From Cycas panzhihuaensis (taxonomy: Eukaryota; Cycadophyta), in NCBI GenBank assembly GCA_023213395.1, contig CM041465.1, positions 118,303,741-118,367,740 on the forward strand: DNA of 64,000 bases, written 5' to 3'. The notes beneath the pieces were generated by a model. It made no database searches. It worked only from the letters and a program-made list of their open reading frames with translations, and was not told the DNA's origin. This document shows, in pieces, positions 25,389 to 37,740 of the stretch (position 1 is the stretch's first letter; every line of letters starts with the position of its first letter). The translations under genes and the position numbers were made by a program.

Positions 25389-26944
25389 TAAACATACTAG
25401 TAGGGATAAATGAATTTGTTTTACACTAAGGTACCTAAGGAAAATAAGTTTACAATAGAAGTGGGAGAAGAGGTATCTAGGATCCCATATTAAACTAAAG
25501 TATAATCCCTATTCATGGACCAATAGAGACTAATACCTAATAACTTTAGCCCATATTATACTTCCAATATTATTGGGCTTCTCCCAATAACTTCATATTC
25601 CCATATAGGTTTACCTCTATAAAGAGCATGCTTGAGAAGAATAGTAGACTATTAAACTATATAAAATACTTTAAGTCTAGAATGAAGGATAGGAGGAAGG
25701 GGGAAAAGCTCGAAAAGTAAAAGGTATACCAGTCAAACCAACAAAAGTTAAGCCATTTCTCTTTACATCCTTTGCTTTTATTCTTTTTTTTTCTAAATCT
25801 TCATCCTTTGCCTATTAAGACCTTAATGCATTTAACCACTTTGTCGATAAGTAAGGAGGGTTATTGGCATGTATGACTTAAAGATTTATCTTACCTATTT
25901 ATGTTTGAAATACATCCCGTACATTTATGGTTAATATAACTATAATGGCATATTAATTTTAAGTGTGCAAGGCCCCTAATTGAATGACTTACTCTCTTAA
26001 AGGGTTGATTCTCAAAATCTTAACCATTTAATTTCCAAAGTACATCTCTTGTTTTTTTCCCTTTAAATCTTTAAGATGATCCCTACATATCCATTTGTGT
26101 ATGATCCTCCCTTTGTCCTTACTAGCTCTTTCCTAAGGTAAGGAATGAGTAGTGGGTCTATAACTTGTAGGCTAACTTTTAGCTTCTAGATTTCATCCTC
26201 AATTTTGGATAACTACTCCCTCTTGGTGACCTAAGCAACATAGGTTAGATTGTTAAGAGGCTAAATAATGTGTTTGGATAGCCTACTAACTGGATTTCAT
26301 CCTCTAATTAAGAGAAAACTCATTTAGAAGTTCTTTTACCTCAACCTTAGACTTTTTAATATATTGCTCTTTGTTGAGGAGATCCTCATTTTTTGGAGAG
26401 GAATAGAGTGCCCTTTTATCAAGGTAGCTAGCTTAATACAAAAGGGTTCAACAAAATTAGTCTATAGTTCTTACACTTCTCTTGCCATATTTGCTTATCT
26501 TGGTAATACTTGTATTTAGTGGTTATTACCATCTTTGAATGAATGGATTTATTAAGCTATCATGTGCCCCTAGTCCAACCACTTTCTATTTGAATGCATT
26601 GAATTGGCTTGATTCTTTAAGTTTTTTTTCAAATGTAACTTGCACCCTATTGGAGAATAGTTTTAGCCTAATTACCTAATGTTTCCTTGATTTTAGGTCC
26701 TTTGCCCTCAACATAGGAATATTAGGTATGATTTTATTCTCACTTATTAGATATATATTTATTGTTTATCATTTGACTTATGCTACATTTGATTATTTAC
26801 ATTTTGTTTGTTATTTTATCTTATGTTATATTTTGATAAATCATTTACTTATATATTTATGGACATTTCATCCCTCCTACTTATTGATGGTGGAAAATGG
26901 ATCTATTCTCTATAACACTCTTAAGTTGTAGAGGTATAGTGTAG
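25389..26944. other. AT-rich sequence, no gene seen
   Basis: No domain or strong repeat is recognised. A small perfect hairpin (TTATTGGG, 5-base loop, CCCAATAA) lies at 25570-25590. A 67-codon open stretch at 26728-26931 is low-complexity and unconvincing. Ends at the Gypsy-C 5' LTR. Confidence 0.4.
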
Positions 26945-27312
26945 TGTAAACCCACCCCACTTTCATAAGCATTAGTAAGTGGGTACCACCAAAGGGCTAA
27001 GTATTAATGTTAGCTGTTAAGCTATATGCACGGGCCACTAAGCCCTCTAATAAGATGTAATGTTGTTAAGGCCACCAATACAATCACAAGAAAGAGAGCC
27101 TCCTTGTGTCTATTTAAGGGTCAAAGATTACTTATAAGATATTGATTATTATTATCATTTTGAAGAGAAAGTACTTCGATACTTTCTTTTGGTACTCATA
27201 ATGTTTTTATATGATTTATTATGAGTGATCTTCTCTGAATAAATATATGATTACCCCTCCATCTCCCATCTATATTAGATTTGCAAGGTTGATTTCTAGA
27301 AGTTAGACTCTA
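26945..27312 (+). repeat. 5' LTR of Gypsy-C
   Basis: 368 bp, TGTAAACCC to AGACTCTA (terminal CA decayed to TA). It matches 55234-55601 throughout and partly matches the Gypsy-D LTRs (for example GAGAAAGTACTT). Confidence 0.9.
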
Positions 27313-27314
27313 AG

Positions 27315-27326
27315 TGGAATCAAAGC
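27315..27326 (+). other. Decayed primer-binding site of Gypsy-C
   Basis: TGGAATCAAAGC, two bases inside the LTR, differs from TGGTATCAGAGC at two positions; the same site is intact in Gypsy-D. Confidence 0.8.
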
Positions 27327-27541
27327 CTAGCTTGGCAACCCTATGAACATATTTTAAGAGTAAAAGAAAGAAAAATTTCTTCCCCTTAGTGATATTAAAA
27401 AAATATCACCATTCTCCTATAAAAAAATATTTAGCTTTCAATCATCTCTATTTTTTGTAGTTTCAATTTTTTAAATATTTCTGTTTACATATGTTCCCTC
27501 TCTCCCTGTTTTTTCTCAAATAGATAGCTTTGCTTGGTAGC

Positions 27542-27744
27542 TGTTAGAAATAACTTGTAATGCACATTTGTTAGCTTACAAGATTTATATATTTACATTA
27601 TTATCAATTATCGGTTTTCATTATACTCATGAATTTATCAGTATTTAAACTCTTTGTACATTGTATTTTTAATATACGAAAGGGAAGGTATCTCACGATA
27701 CCATTTTTTATCCTAGAGTTTTTATTTGTATTGAAGATCCAATA
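27542..27744 (+). repeat. 5' LTR of Copia-B
   Basis: 203 bp, TGTTAGAAA to CCAATA. It starts TG but ends TA. The other copy also ends TA (CTAATA) directly before the target duplicate, so TA appears to be the true end. Confidence 0.92.
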
Positions 27745-27759
27745 TGGTATCAGAGCGAG
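27745..27759 (+). other. Primer-binding site of Copia-B (tRNA-iMet type)
   Basis: TGGTATCAGAGCGAG, a perfect 12-base match to the initiator tRNA-Met complement, directly abutting the LTR. Confidence 0.93.
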
Positions 27760-28225
27760 GCTAATTAAGACTGAACCCAGTGCAATTATGATCAAAGGTG
27801 ATGTATTCTGAATCTCTGAGATCAAGGGCATTGCAACCGCCATTCCATTCTGTGCTTCCTCTGAATAAAGGTACTTTATTATCCGTTTCTTCTCTTCTTA
27901 GTTTTTAGACCTATGCTTATCTCTCTATGTTGAATGATTTGCAATATGTTCTGCTGGAATAATAGTGAGCTATCCATTTATTTCTGATTACTGTAGTTGT
28001 GCTCTGAGAAATTATTATCTTCTGTTCTAGCTGCGTTGTTGTGTCTTGCCCATTTATTAATTCTTAATTCTCACTGGTCAGCCCATCTTATGTTGCGTCT
28101 GGTATCCTATCTGCTTGTGTGGATTTGATTATTATTTTCCGCATTCTATTTGTGAATGCAAAAAATAATAACGTAGAGAAATCAGAGAACACAGAGGTGC
28201 TAGGAAGAAAAACAACAGAAATATT

Positions 28226-28740
28226 GTGACTACCATTGAAGTAACCAAGGATTTGTCTACATTAAAAGTTGATCAATTGTTTTCTATATTACTCAACGTG
28301 GAAGAAAAATGTAAAAGCAAGGCTGCAAATGAAGATTTAGATCAAGCTTTTGCTTCAAATTCTAACTTAAGGTTGAATCGATCTCAAGAAACAAATGTAC
28401 AATGAAATCTTTAGTTCTCAAGAGGAAGGTCAAGAGGATTCAATCAAGGAAGAAGCTGGAATTTGTCAAGTACAAATCAAGGAAGAGGATGGAATTTTAT
28501 AGGGCCAAGTCAAGGAAGAGGTTGGAACTCTACAGGATCAAGTTAGAATTCTTCACCTTTAGGTCGAGGTGCATCTCAAGGAAGGGGCAGAGGTTATGGT
28601 CCTCAATGCTACCGATGTGGGAAATTTGGACATTTGGCTAGTAACTATTATTCAACAAACACTATTACAGATACCCAAGATAATTCTTCTAAGGGAGAGA
28701 GTTTATTTTATACTAGTTTAATGGTGAATTCTTTGATAAA
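28226..28740 (+). pseudogene. gag: Copia-B gag, N-terminally deleted and broken
   Basis: Homology begins in mid-gag (VTTIEVTKDLSTLKVDQLFS). The roughly 200-residue capsid domain that should lie upstream is absent: only about 470 bp of non-coding sequence separates it from the primer site. An Arg/Gly-rich linker follows, then a zinc knuckle at about 28608-28650, CYRCGKFGHLASNY, whose last Cys is Tyr (TGT to TAT). Stops and a frame change break the frame between 28400 and 28570. Confidence 0.78.
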
Positions 28741-31223
28741 TGATGAATGGTTTATTGACTCCAGATGCTCAACACATATGACTTACAATACTAATTTTTC
28801 TTCAAAGATTGATAAGGATCAGAAAGGGAAAGTTATATTTAGAGATGACAATACCCAAGAAGTTCAAGGCAGGTGAACTGTCTCCATTAAAATAAATGAC
28901 GGAGAAAATATAGATATTCACAATGTTTTATTTATTCTAGGATTAAAGAAAAATCTATTATCAGTTGGCCAAATGATGGAACAAAGATACATGTTAGTAT
29001 TTGATGATGGAGAATGCAAAATCTATGACAAGAAAAGAAAAATTTCTTTGATTGTTAAAGGAAAAATGACTAAAGACAGATTGTTCAAATTAGCTTTATG
29101 TCCTTAAAATATTGCTTTGAACGCATCGATTGATAATGATAGTATTCTATGGCATCTTCGTTATGGACATTTAAACTATGGCAACCTTATCAACTTGAGA
29201 AAGAAAGGAATGGTTAGTGGTCTCACTTTTATTCAAAGCAACAGTGATGTTTGTGAAGGATGTGTTTTTGGAAAACATCGTAGAAACAGTTTTCTTGAAT
29301 CCAGTTTTCAATCTCAAGCTCCATTGGAATTAGTTCATGTTAATTTATGTGGGCCCATGAAGAATGTGTCATATGGAAAGGCAAGATATTTTATGATTTT
29401 CATTGATGATTTCACAAGAAAGATTTGGGTTTACTTCCTTAAGGAAAAATAAGAAACAATCTCGAAATTTGTAGAGTTCAGAGCTATGTCTGAAAGACAA
29501 AGTGGATTCAAAATAAAAACTCTTCGTTCAGATAATGGGGGAGAATTTATCTCTAATGAATTTAGGAGTTTTTGCAGCAAAGTCAGAATAAGAAGATAAT
29601 TTACAACCCCTTATACTCCTTAGCAAAATGGAGTAGTTGAAAGAAAGATAATGACTGTTACAAAAATGGCAAGATGTATGCTAAAAGGAAAAAAATTAAA
29701 TGACTCGTTTTGAGGTGAAGCAATAAATACTGCCATATATTTACTAAATAGAAGTCCAACCAATGCATTGAAGGATGCGACTCTAGAGGAAGCATGGAAA
29801 GGTAATAGGCCTGATGTAAGCAATTTAAGAGTGGTTGTGTTGCTTATGCCCATATTCCTGATTAGAAAAGAACAAAATTGGAAAGCAAAAGCATTAAGTG
29901 TATCTTCATAGGCTATTATGGTGAGAAAAAGACCTATAGACTTTATGATCCAATTGTAAAGGTTTTCTTTATGAGCAGAGATGTTATTTTTGATGAACAT
30001 GGTGAATATAATGATGAAGATGACAAAGGTAAATTTTGATTGAGATTAGTACCTTAGAAAAGAAGACAAATATAAATTCGATTGAAGATTTAAGCTCAAA
30101 TCAACAACAGGGACATGATCCAAAATGGATTACAAGAAGTCATAATCCTAAAAATATTTTGGATAATGACTTTAACAAAAGATTCACAAGATCACAAACT
30201 AAGGTAAACTATGCTCTAATGTCTCAAGTGATGCAGAAAGTTGAACCTCAAACTTTTGAGGAAGCTACAAAAAGTAATGAATGGACTCAAGCAATGGAAG
30301 CAGAACTCGATGCCATAAATTAGAATAAAACATGGGATATGGTTGAATTACCACCAGGTAAGAATGTCATTAGAATTAAATGGATATATAAGACTAAATA
30401 CAAAGCTGATGGTACCATTGACAAATATAAGGCAAGACTGGTTGCAAAGGTCTATGCTTAACAAGAAGGTATAGATTATAAAGAAACCTTTGCTCTAGTT
30501 ACCAAGATGACTACCATTAGGTGTATTTTATCTCTTACTGCTCATCTTGGTTAGAAGATCTATCAAATGGATGTAAAATCAACTTTTCTCAATAGTTATA
30601 TTGATGAAGAAATTTATGTCTCTCAACCTCAAGGTTTTGAAGTTAAGGGACATGAACACTTGGTGTGTAGACTCAAAAAAGCTTTATATGGACTAAAATA
30701 AGCACCAAGAGCTTGGTATGCAAGGATTGATAAATATCTTCATGATAAAGGTTTTCAAAGAAGTAATTCAGATTCAAATCTTTACATAAAGACCTCTAAG
30801 GATTCTATTTTGATTGTTGTAGTGTATGTTGATGATTTAATTTACACTGGTAACGATGATGAGTTATTTCAAGAATTTAAAAGAGATATGAATTCTAAAT
30901 TTGAGATGATGGACTTAGGACAATTACATTACTTTCTTGGAATTGAAGTATGGCAAGATAATAGTGGAATATATATGTCTTAAAGCAAATACGCTATGGA
31001 TATCTTAAGAAAATTCAACATGAGCAATTGTAATTCCTATTCCACTCCCATTGAAGTTGGATTAAAGCTAAGTAAGCATGAAGAATCCACATTATTTGAC
31101 CCCACTCTATATCGTCAGCTAATTGGAAACCTCATGTACCTTACTAATACAAGACCAGACATAACATATATTGTCAACCTAACTTTAAGGTTCATGGAAA
31201 ATCCTAAGCAAGAACATTGGAAT
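28741..31223 (+). pseudogene. pol: Copia-B pol, first part (protease, integrase, RT, start of RNase H)
   Basis: The protease motif DSGxS reads DSRCSTH (GGA to AGA) near 28758. The pre-integrase region has LWHLRYGHLNYGNL and CEGCVFGKHRRNSF. In the integrase core the first Asp is Asn (HVNLCGP), while LRSDNGGEF is kept. RT has NKTWDMVELP, IKWIYKTKYKADGT and an intact YVDDL at about 30825-30840. The RNase H side starts with LYRQLIGNLMYLTNTRPDI. About ten in-frame stops occur, mostly TAA/TAG at former Gln or Trp codons. Continues at 43001 after the Tat-like insertion. Confidence 0.9.
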
Positions 31224-31228
31224 GCTGC

Positions 31229-33809
31229 TAGACGCGCGTCTACGGGATAGCTACCTAACTGATAGGTGTGGTGAGAGTGGGTGGTGATGTAACTAAAGGT
31301 GAAACCTATGAGGAAAGTAATTACCATGCAGAGCGCCCCGTGCGCCAGAGCACGAGTTCGAGATCTGCAATGGAATATGGCTACTAACAAGTGATCCTCC
31401 ACCACTTCGAACAAAGGGTGAAGATGCGTAGGGCAAACCTGGGTTGACCTAGGGACAGGATCCTCCCACCCTTGGGTGGCTGGAAGGGGAAGGAGAAGGT
31501 CCAAGAAAAATAGATCAAGAGTGTGCCTAAACAAGCTAACTGCACACAAGCAAGTGAGGCAAGAAACTTGTGCGGCTAAGAAGAGGAGGAAAGGTAGAGG
31601 GGAGGGTTCCTATAGCCTTTCCTATGAGTAGCAAAGATACATGTACTAAAACAAATAAAGCATAATCAAAGCAAGATCAAATTTCCCCTTTTTATTTTCG
31701 AATGTGTTAATTACTAAGAAGAAATCAAAAAGGAAAAAAGGTAGCAGAGTAGAGTAGAATATGCACCTGGACCGAGAGCGTACGTGACGAAGGCATTCTC
31801 GAGGAGCACCAAGCTACTCCAAGCGGCGCGTTGAATGCGGAATGTTGCGGTGGATTGAAAAGGGGCTCCCTTACCTTCCCCGGAAAAATACCAAATACGA
31901 TGCCAAGGAAAGAAAGGAAGTAAATGCTAATAACTGAAGAAGTGCGAAGGTATGATGTACATGAGGGCGCTTACCAGCGACGGAGCTAGCAGATAATATC
32001 CACCACGCTCCCCAAGTACCTGCAAGCAATAACAACCTCTCCCTTCCCGGAGGAAGGATACTAACATGCAATACAAGATTCTAACAATATATGTCTATAT
32101 AGTACAAATATAAATCTAAATACACATGTGTTAGTATCAATCCAACGATGAAAGTACGCAAAAGAGAGTAACCAAAGCAAAAGTAAATGACCGGTAAGCC
32201 TCGGAGTGGCCCACCTCCCGCAAATGACGCCCTAACCTCCCCCCAAGAGCCACGAGGCAACGAGGACAAGGCCAAGAGCAATGGCTGGAAATGGCAACGA
32301 GGAGGTGAAGAGGAGCTGAAGAAAACCTACGGCGAACCAGGATGCTATGAAGAGTAAGCCGGGCAGCCGGGAAGAAAGTTAGGCAAAGACTAGCGGTTGG
32401 GACTTATGTAAGTTGCCCAAACCTGAATAAAGGCCCTCAAATTAGCGCTGCAACTTGTGACAGCGCTGATCTCAGTGGCCAAAAGAGGGCCAACAAACCC
32501 TTATTTGTGTGCCAAGGACAGCACAAGGCGAGAGGGAGGATTTAGGGGGCTTAGAGCCGCTTAGGGAGCGTGGAAGGTGGTACGGAATCCACCCAGCTCC
32601 TTCCCAAAGCCTATGCCAACCCTCAACGCCGCTACCTTGAGCAGCAAATGCAGGCAAGAGGCACAAAGATAGTGGAAAAATAACCCACTAAAAGGAAGAA
32701 AACTAAACTCTCAAGGACAAGCAGGGAGCAAGCAAGATGGAGCATTAATATCACAAGAAAAGCAATGTAAACCAAGAAATACCTGAGTGAGGGAGGCAAG
32801 AGACTTGCCTCAGCCAAGGGGCAGCGAAGAGGGGCTGAGAAATCAGCCTAGGTCTGGAGTGCAGCAGGTTTGGGACCCTACTAAGGAGGTTGGAAGGTAA
32901 ACACCTGCACTTGGAGCACTTGAGGACTGCCTGGGCAAAGATCTACTGGAACCTCTCCAAGGGGCCCTCTCCAAGGTGCATGAGGGGCTGGGAGAATGTC
33001 TTAGCCACACTAAAAGAGAGCAGGGCACTGTAGGAGAGACGCAGGTCCTGTGGTAGCAGTAGAGCAGCAGGGAAGAGCATAGCACAGCCGTGTTTCCTTG
33101 AGGAGCAATTCAAGAGTGAGCAAAAAAAAAAAAAGTTCCAAAAATGAGTAATTCATGCCTTAAATAGCCAACCTTAACCCTAAAGCGAGTGATTAGGGCG
33201 TCACTGGGAGAGAGTTAAGTCGCGAGACACGTGGCAATTTCGTAATAAATGCAAAATTGCCATGGCAGATTTTAAAAAATAAATTAGAATAGTCGTATCG
33301 CCGCAAACTCCACGGTACCGCGAATATCCCGGTGGTACCGCGAAAATTCCAGCGGTACAAACCCAGAGGCAAAAACAGTTCTACCACCACCAGGCTAGCG
33401 TATGACAAAAAGGGCCAATGTGGGGCTGAGACACCTACCCGGGGGCAAACAAGCCAACAAACGGGTCCAATAGAGCAAAAATAGGGCTCGAATAGAGTGG
33501 CAAGTCAACTAAAAGATGACGGGTCATCACACGGGCAGAGGTTGCACAAACCTAGTGGATCTTGAAGCAAGGAGGGCAGATGCGTGAAGTGAAGTGGCTA
33601 CCAGGGTGCCACACTCACTGGGAGTATGCCCCTACTATAGTCGTCATAGGCTATAATAAGTGTAGACGACGACAAAGTCACCCACGAAGCCACACACATG
33701 CAGGCATGCAAGCAAACACTCATCAAAAGAAAGCGATGATAAGGTGAGAAACATACCTACACTTACCTGAGTCGGTGATTCTATATCCATTCCCGGAAGC
33801 TGGGAAACA
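31229..33809 (-). repeat. 3' LTR of the Tat-like element
   Basis: 2581 bp. On the minus strand it runs TGTTTCCCAGC to GTAGACGCGCGTCTA. It matches 40411-42995 throughout; some stretches (31621-31740) are nearly identical, while others (33300-33370) differ substantially. It contains an A13-class homopolymer near 33121 and a GGTACCGCGAA-type repeat near 33313-33350. Confidence 0.93.
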
Positions 33810-35860
33810 TCGCCTCGGCAAGGGAGCCTCGCCGCGGAAGCTCGGTGCGATGGCGAATGCCGGCAACACAACTCACAAGAGTACATGTGTATATAGATAT
33901 ATCAATCAAGATCATAACAGTAGGTAAGGGTGCCGGCGAGTGTCGTGGCGGAACGCGTGGATACGAAAGCGGCGGTGGAGACAACATAGGGGCTACCTAT
34001 GAGCCACCTGGGAACCGACTGGAAGAATGAGGCAGGTGAGGGGGCTTCCCCCACCACAAAGGATGCAAAGGAGCATGCAGAGTCAAGTAAAGAGTAAGCA
34101 AAGAGTAGGCACCATAGTTTTACCTCATTAGTAGCCAGGTTTCGGAGGTGTGAACTGGTCATAAAGCAAAGTGTGAGATGACCTGGGGCTTGGGCGCTGT
34201 GGAGGGCCGACAAGCCTGTGGACGGTCAGTAAGGAGAGGAAGGCGACGCTCAAGGATGAGGTGAGAGAGACTACCTGCCTCAGCGTTGAGGGCCCGAGGG
34301 ATATGCTAGATATCGACAGAAGAGAAATGGGCCAGGAGAGATCTGGCAGCAGAAGCAAGAGTCCTCAAGTGAGGGCATCGCACCTGGTAAACTTGGGTGA
34401 GATGAGACACCACAACTTGAGAGTCGTAAAGTAAAACAATGGATCCGTGATGGAAACAGAGAGCATCGAAGGGTTTAATAACAAATGTGATACTCACCGT
34501 AGTTAGTAGCCTCTGGGAGGAAGATCCCAGAGTGGAGGAGATCATGTCAAGAAGGGCTGCGGAGAATCCATGTAGCGGCAGAAGGTCTAGGATTATCGCG
34601 GCTTCCGCCATTGGTAAAGATGTAGATGGACATAGGTGATATAAAATCCAGACAAACAATAGATAATGAAAGCAACACTCGAAAGGCAAGCAGAGAGTGG
34701 CTATGAAGGGCAGGAGGACCTAGCAATGAGGTTACCCAGGGCGAGAGCAAGCAATCCGATCACCGGTAGAGAGTGGTTGGGAGGAAAGGCCCCTGGGGTG
34801 CCAAAAGGTCGCTTTAGAAAGCGAAACATGCCCCCAGGCGGGGGAGCATTCCCTTTGGGGACCCCAAGAGCGAGAAAGGGCCGCGGAAACGAGTCCAGGG
34901 CAACGAAACGAGCCAAATGGGTATAAACTCAGGCACGCACGGGAGTAGCGCGTAAAACGATGCAGAAGGGCCCGAGCAAAAAGCGCGATAATGAGGCACC
35001 ATAAATGCCCTTGCAAGGGAGGGCAGAAAGGGCCTTAGTACAACACATTTGATGACAGGGCCAGAAGGCAAAGGTGATAAGGGCAACGGGACGGTCTCAA
35101 CGACTGTCGCGAGACCAAAAATGGAGGAAATACCCGTTGGGGCCCCCGCCTATATAAGGAAATTAACGAGAAAATGGATTCATTTTCACCGGCTCTCGTA
35201 CGAAACCAGAGCCATTCCCTTACGCAGCAGAGCGCCGCCCAACCTTGGAGGCACGCAGAGAGAGATTAGACCATCAGATCGGAGGGCAGAGAGAGCCAGC
35301 GTGACCGACCGGACGATATGGCGGTAGCGAGACCAGATCCAGTGAGTGGATATCACTAAACCTAGCCAAATCTCGAAGTTCAAAGTTTGTTGGTTTTTTA
35401 AGGTTTTTGTATAGTTATTTTGTGTATTATAAATGTTATGCTATGGATATTTTATGTTGTGAATATTTTATTGTATGATGCGCATGTTTCCTTCCATGTA
35501 TGGCTACACATCTAACAGGAGCACACACACACGTCGTGAGTGGAATGACAGAGGGGTGTGAGGTCAGAGGATAGAGCGGCATACATATCTATGAAAGAGC
35601 ATAGCGAACTATGCGAAGGAAACGACAGACAAGAAAGGGGAGCGACAATGCTCCCAAGCGTCCTCCTGATTGGGAATGCCCAAGCAAGACGACAAAAGTT
35701 CCCGAGAGGATACGAGAACGCGAGCTCCATGGAAGGAACCAGAAAGAAGGAGAAGGATCCATCTTAAATTGCCATTCTACCCGTGGTTGGGAAGAATGGG
35801 GATAACCTAAGATGGTAGTTTAGGCTCATTTCAGAGCAGGGCGAAGGGATCGCCGAAAGA
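33810..35860. other. Post-pol region of the Tat-like element, possible antisense unit
   Basis: Two kilobases between the integrase remnant and the 3' LTR. No conserved domain is recognised on either strand; several 60-130 codon open stretches overlap in conflicting frames. On the plus strand, opposite to gag-pol, a TATATAAGG box at 35151-35159 is followed by a pyrimidine-containing, leader-like stretch. Some Tat-lineage elements (for example Grande) are known to carry an extra antisense reading frame here; whether this is such a relic is inference. Confidence 0.45.
35151..35159 (+). promoter_or_regulatory. TATA-like box antisense to the Tat-like gag-pol
   Basis: CCGCCTATATAAGGAAATT has a plant-type TATA core preceded by GC-rich sequence. 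It reads into 35180-35400 on the plus strand, away from the 3' LTR and towards the antisense of pol. No start codon with a long frame follows closely. Confidence 0.4.
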
Positions 35861-36490
35861 TCACACATAAAACTTCTTAAAGAACTTCCCATTAACGGCC
35901 TTCTCAAATTCAAGCCCTTCTAGGGTGGCTATCCTGTAGGCACCATTATCGAGGGATTCGATAATGACGAAAGGACCAACCCATCGGGGTTTAAACTTGG
36001 TCAACTGGTCATGGAGATATTCAAGCTTGAGGACGTAGTCCCCAAGAAACAAAGGGCGGGGATGAAGGTGTTTATCGTAGGCCCTTTGTGAGTTAATGGA
36101 AGTAATAAGCCTAGCGTCCAGGAGCTTCTCAACCTCCATCTTAATGGTGGCTAAGAGCCGTGAAGGACGCCGCTCGCACATGTGACGGGCGCCAGGAATG
36201 GTGGTGAGGTTATGAGTGACAATCGAGGGGTCGATTCCCTTCATGTCAGCATAATCCCACGTGAACACGTCTCAGAACTCCTGGAACAGAAGGGAGTACT
36301 CCCTTATCTCATCAGGGGAACATTCCAACCCGACCTTAATGACCTTGCCCGGGGCCAAGACTATGTCTTGGGTTGCCCCCATGCACATGGCGTTGCCCTC
36401 CTCGAAGTGGAGAGGGGCGAGATCAACAGGAGGAGGAGGAATAGGAGACAGGATCGGATCGACAAGCGTGGATCCGATCGCGAGGATCTT
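35861..36490 (-). pseudogene. pol: Remnant pol: start of reverse transcriptase fused in frame to end of integrase
   Basis: In the protease frame, the sequence after the stop at 36491 reads ATQDIVLAPGKVIKVGLE, then LLFQEF-stop-DVFTWDYADMKGIDPSIV, then MEVEKLLDARLI. These are the N-terminal signatures of Tat/Athila RT. At about 36085-36105 it passes without a frame change into RAYDKHLHPRPLFLGDYV, KFKPRWVGPFVI and GAYRIATLEG, ending KKFYV at 35861: the integrase C-terminal domain. The palm (YxDD), RNase H, zinc finger and DDE core are all missing, a deletion of very roughly 2.5-3 kb if the parent was of normal size. Confidence 0.88.
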
Positions 36491-37740
36491 CTAATGACCA
36501 AGCCGGTGGTGACCAGAAGGCAAGTTGGACGCAAAACCCGCCAAGTGCTCAAGCAGGGCTTCGTCATCCTCGAAGTAATCCACCCTATGGATGACCTTAC
36601 TTCGAGTAGAGGAAGCACTGGAGGGAGTAAGAGCAACAGGACCGTGATGGCTGTCGGGTTGCTCAACTTCCTCGCGGGAATCTAAAGGAAACCCAAGAAG
36701 ATGCTCCTCGGAAGGACCGAAAGGTAATTCTTCAAAGCCATTACCTATGGGGGGTAATGAAGAAGAAGAACTGGCGACGGGCGGGTCAACACGAGCGATG
36801 ACGTGTGACACGCATGAGTAGCTAGCCTCACCAACGAGAGAGGTTCTAGGTGGGGACCTAGAACGAGACGGGTGTGACCTACTGGCGCGGAGGAAAGAGA
36901 CGGGGTGAAGGCAATCCTCGTCTTCGTCAAGTGACTCATCGTCACTAAATGAAGCAAGGTACCCGTAACTCCCAACGCCAATAGAGGCGAATCGGGTGAG
37001 ACTAGGAGAAGAAGATGCATGATCTTCTTCGGATGGGTTAGGTATACCAATAGAGCAAGCCGAGGCATGCGTAGAAGGACCTTGGTTTGCCAAACTGGTG
37101 GAGCGAGTTTGTTTGGTAAACGGGTGTTCACGGGAAACCACTCTCATTCGTCCGTCGTGGACGAACTTAAGTTGTCCCCAAAGAGTCGAGCACACGGCTC
37201 CCATTTGATCGAGCCATGGACGACCTAGAAGGAGGTTGTAATCCACGTCAACATCGAGGACTACGACATCGGCAAGAACGGTCTTACCATCAAGGGTGAG
37301 CGGAATCACGACAGATCCCAAAGGGGTCTTCTCACTACCATCATAACCTTGGCATCGCCAGGGAACAGGTTCCAAGGCGGAAATACCAAGCTCTTGCATG
37401 ACACGCAAGGGCATGGCATTGACAGAAGAACCGTTGTCAACAACAGTCCTTCGAAGGGTACAATCGAGCGTATCGATAGTGAAGGTAAATGGGAAGTTCC
37501 ATTGACGTTCCCTTTCATCGACGGGAGGAAGATCCTTAGGATCAAATGAGATAACGGGTCCACAACCTTGGGTGACACCCAAAGCGTGGACAGGCGCATC
37601 ACTTGATCCTAAAGCTTCTAGGAGGAGAGCCTGCTGCTCGGGACAACTCCTCAGAACATCCATCAAGGACATTCTTGCGGTGACCGTATGGAGCTCATCC
37701 ACGATGGAGAAGGGCTTACCCTTCGCGGTAGGCTGGGAAG
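36491..37740 (-). pseudogene. pol: Tat-like aspartic protease with long acidic linker
   Basis: The retroviral-type protease cleaves the polyprotein. The segment from 37702 down has VVDNGSSVNAMP (the active-site Asp is present, with NGSS instead of the common GGSS or SGA) and the later LLLGRPWL motif, about 110 residues apart as expected. A Ser/Asp/Glu-rich linker of about 180 residues follows up to the stop at 36491. The start overlaps the end of gag in another frame near 37663-37740, so a frameshift separates the two. Downstream RT/integrase remnants lie in this same frame. Confidence 0.85.

Noticed and set aside
25570-25590. Perfect 8-bp-arm hairpin TTATTGGG/CCCAATAA
   Set aside because: Short enough to arise by chance in AT-rich DNA; no terminator context in a plant nuclear sequence.
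32472-33085. Cys/Ser/Leu-rich minus-strand frames in the Tat-like LTR (repeated at 41659-42272)
   Set aside because: They occur in both LTR copies simply because the LTR is duplicated; frames are short and mutually inconsistent.
36182-36685. 167-codon plus-strand frame over the Tat-like pol
   Set aside because: It lies opposite the recognisable protease linker and RT remnant on the minus strand and has no domain of its own; a GC-driven shadow.
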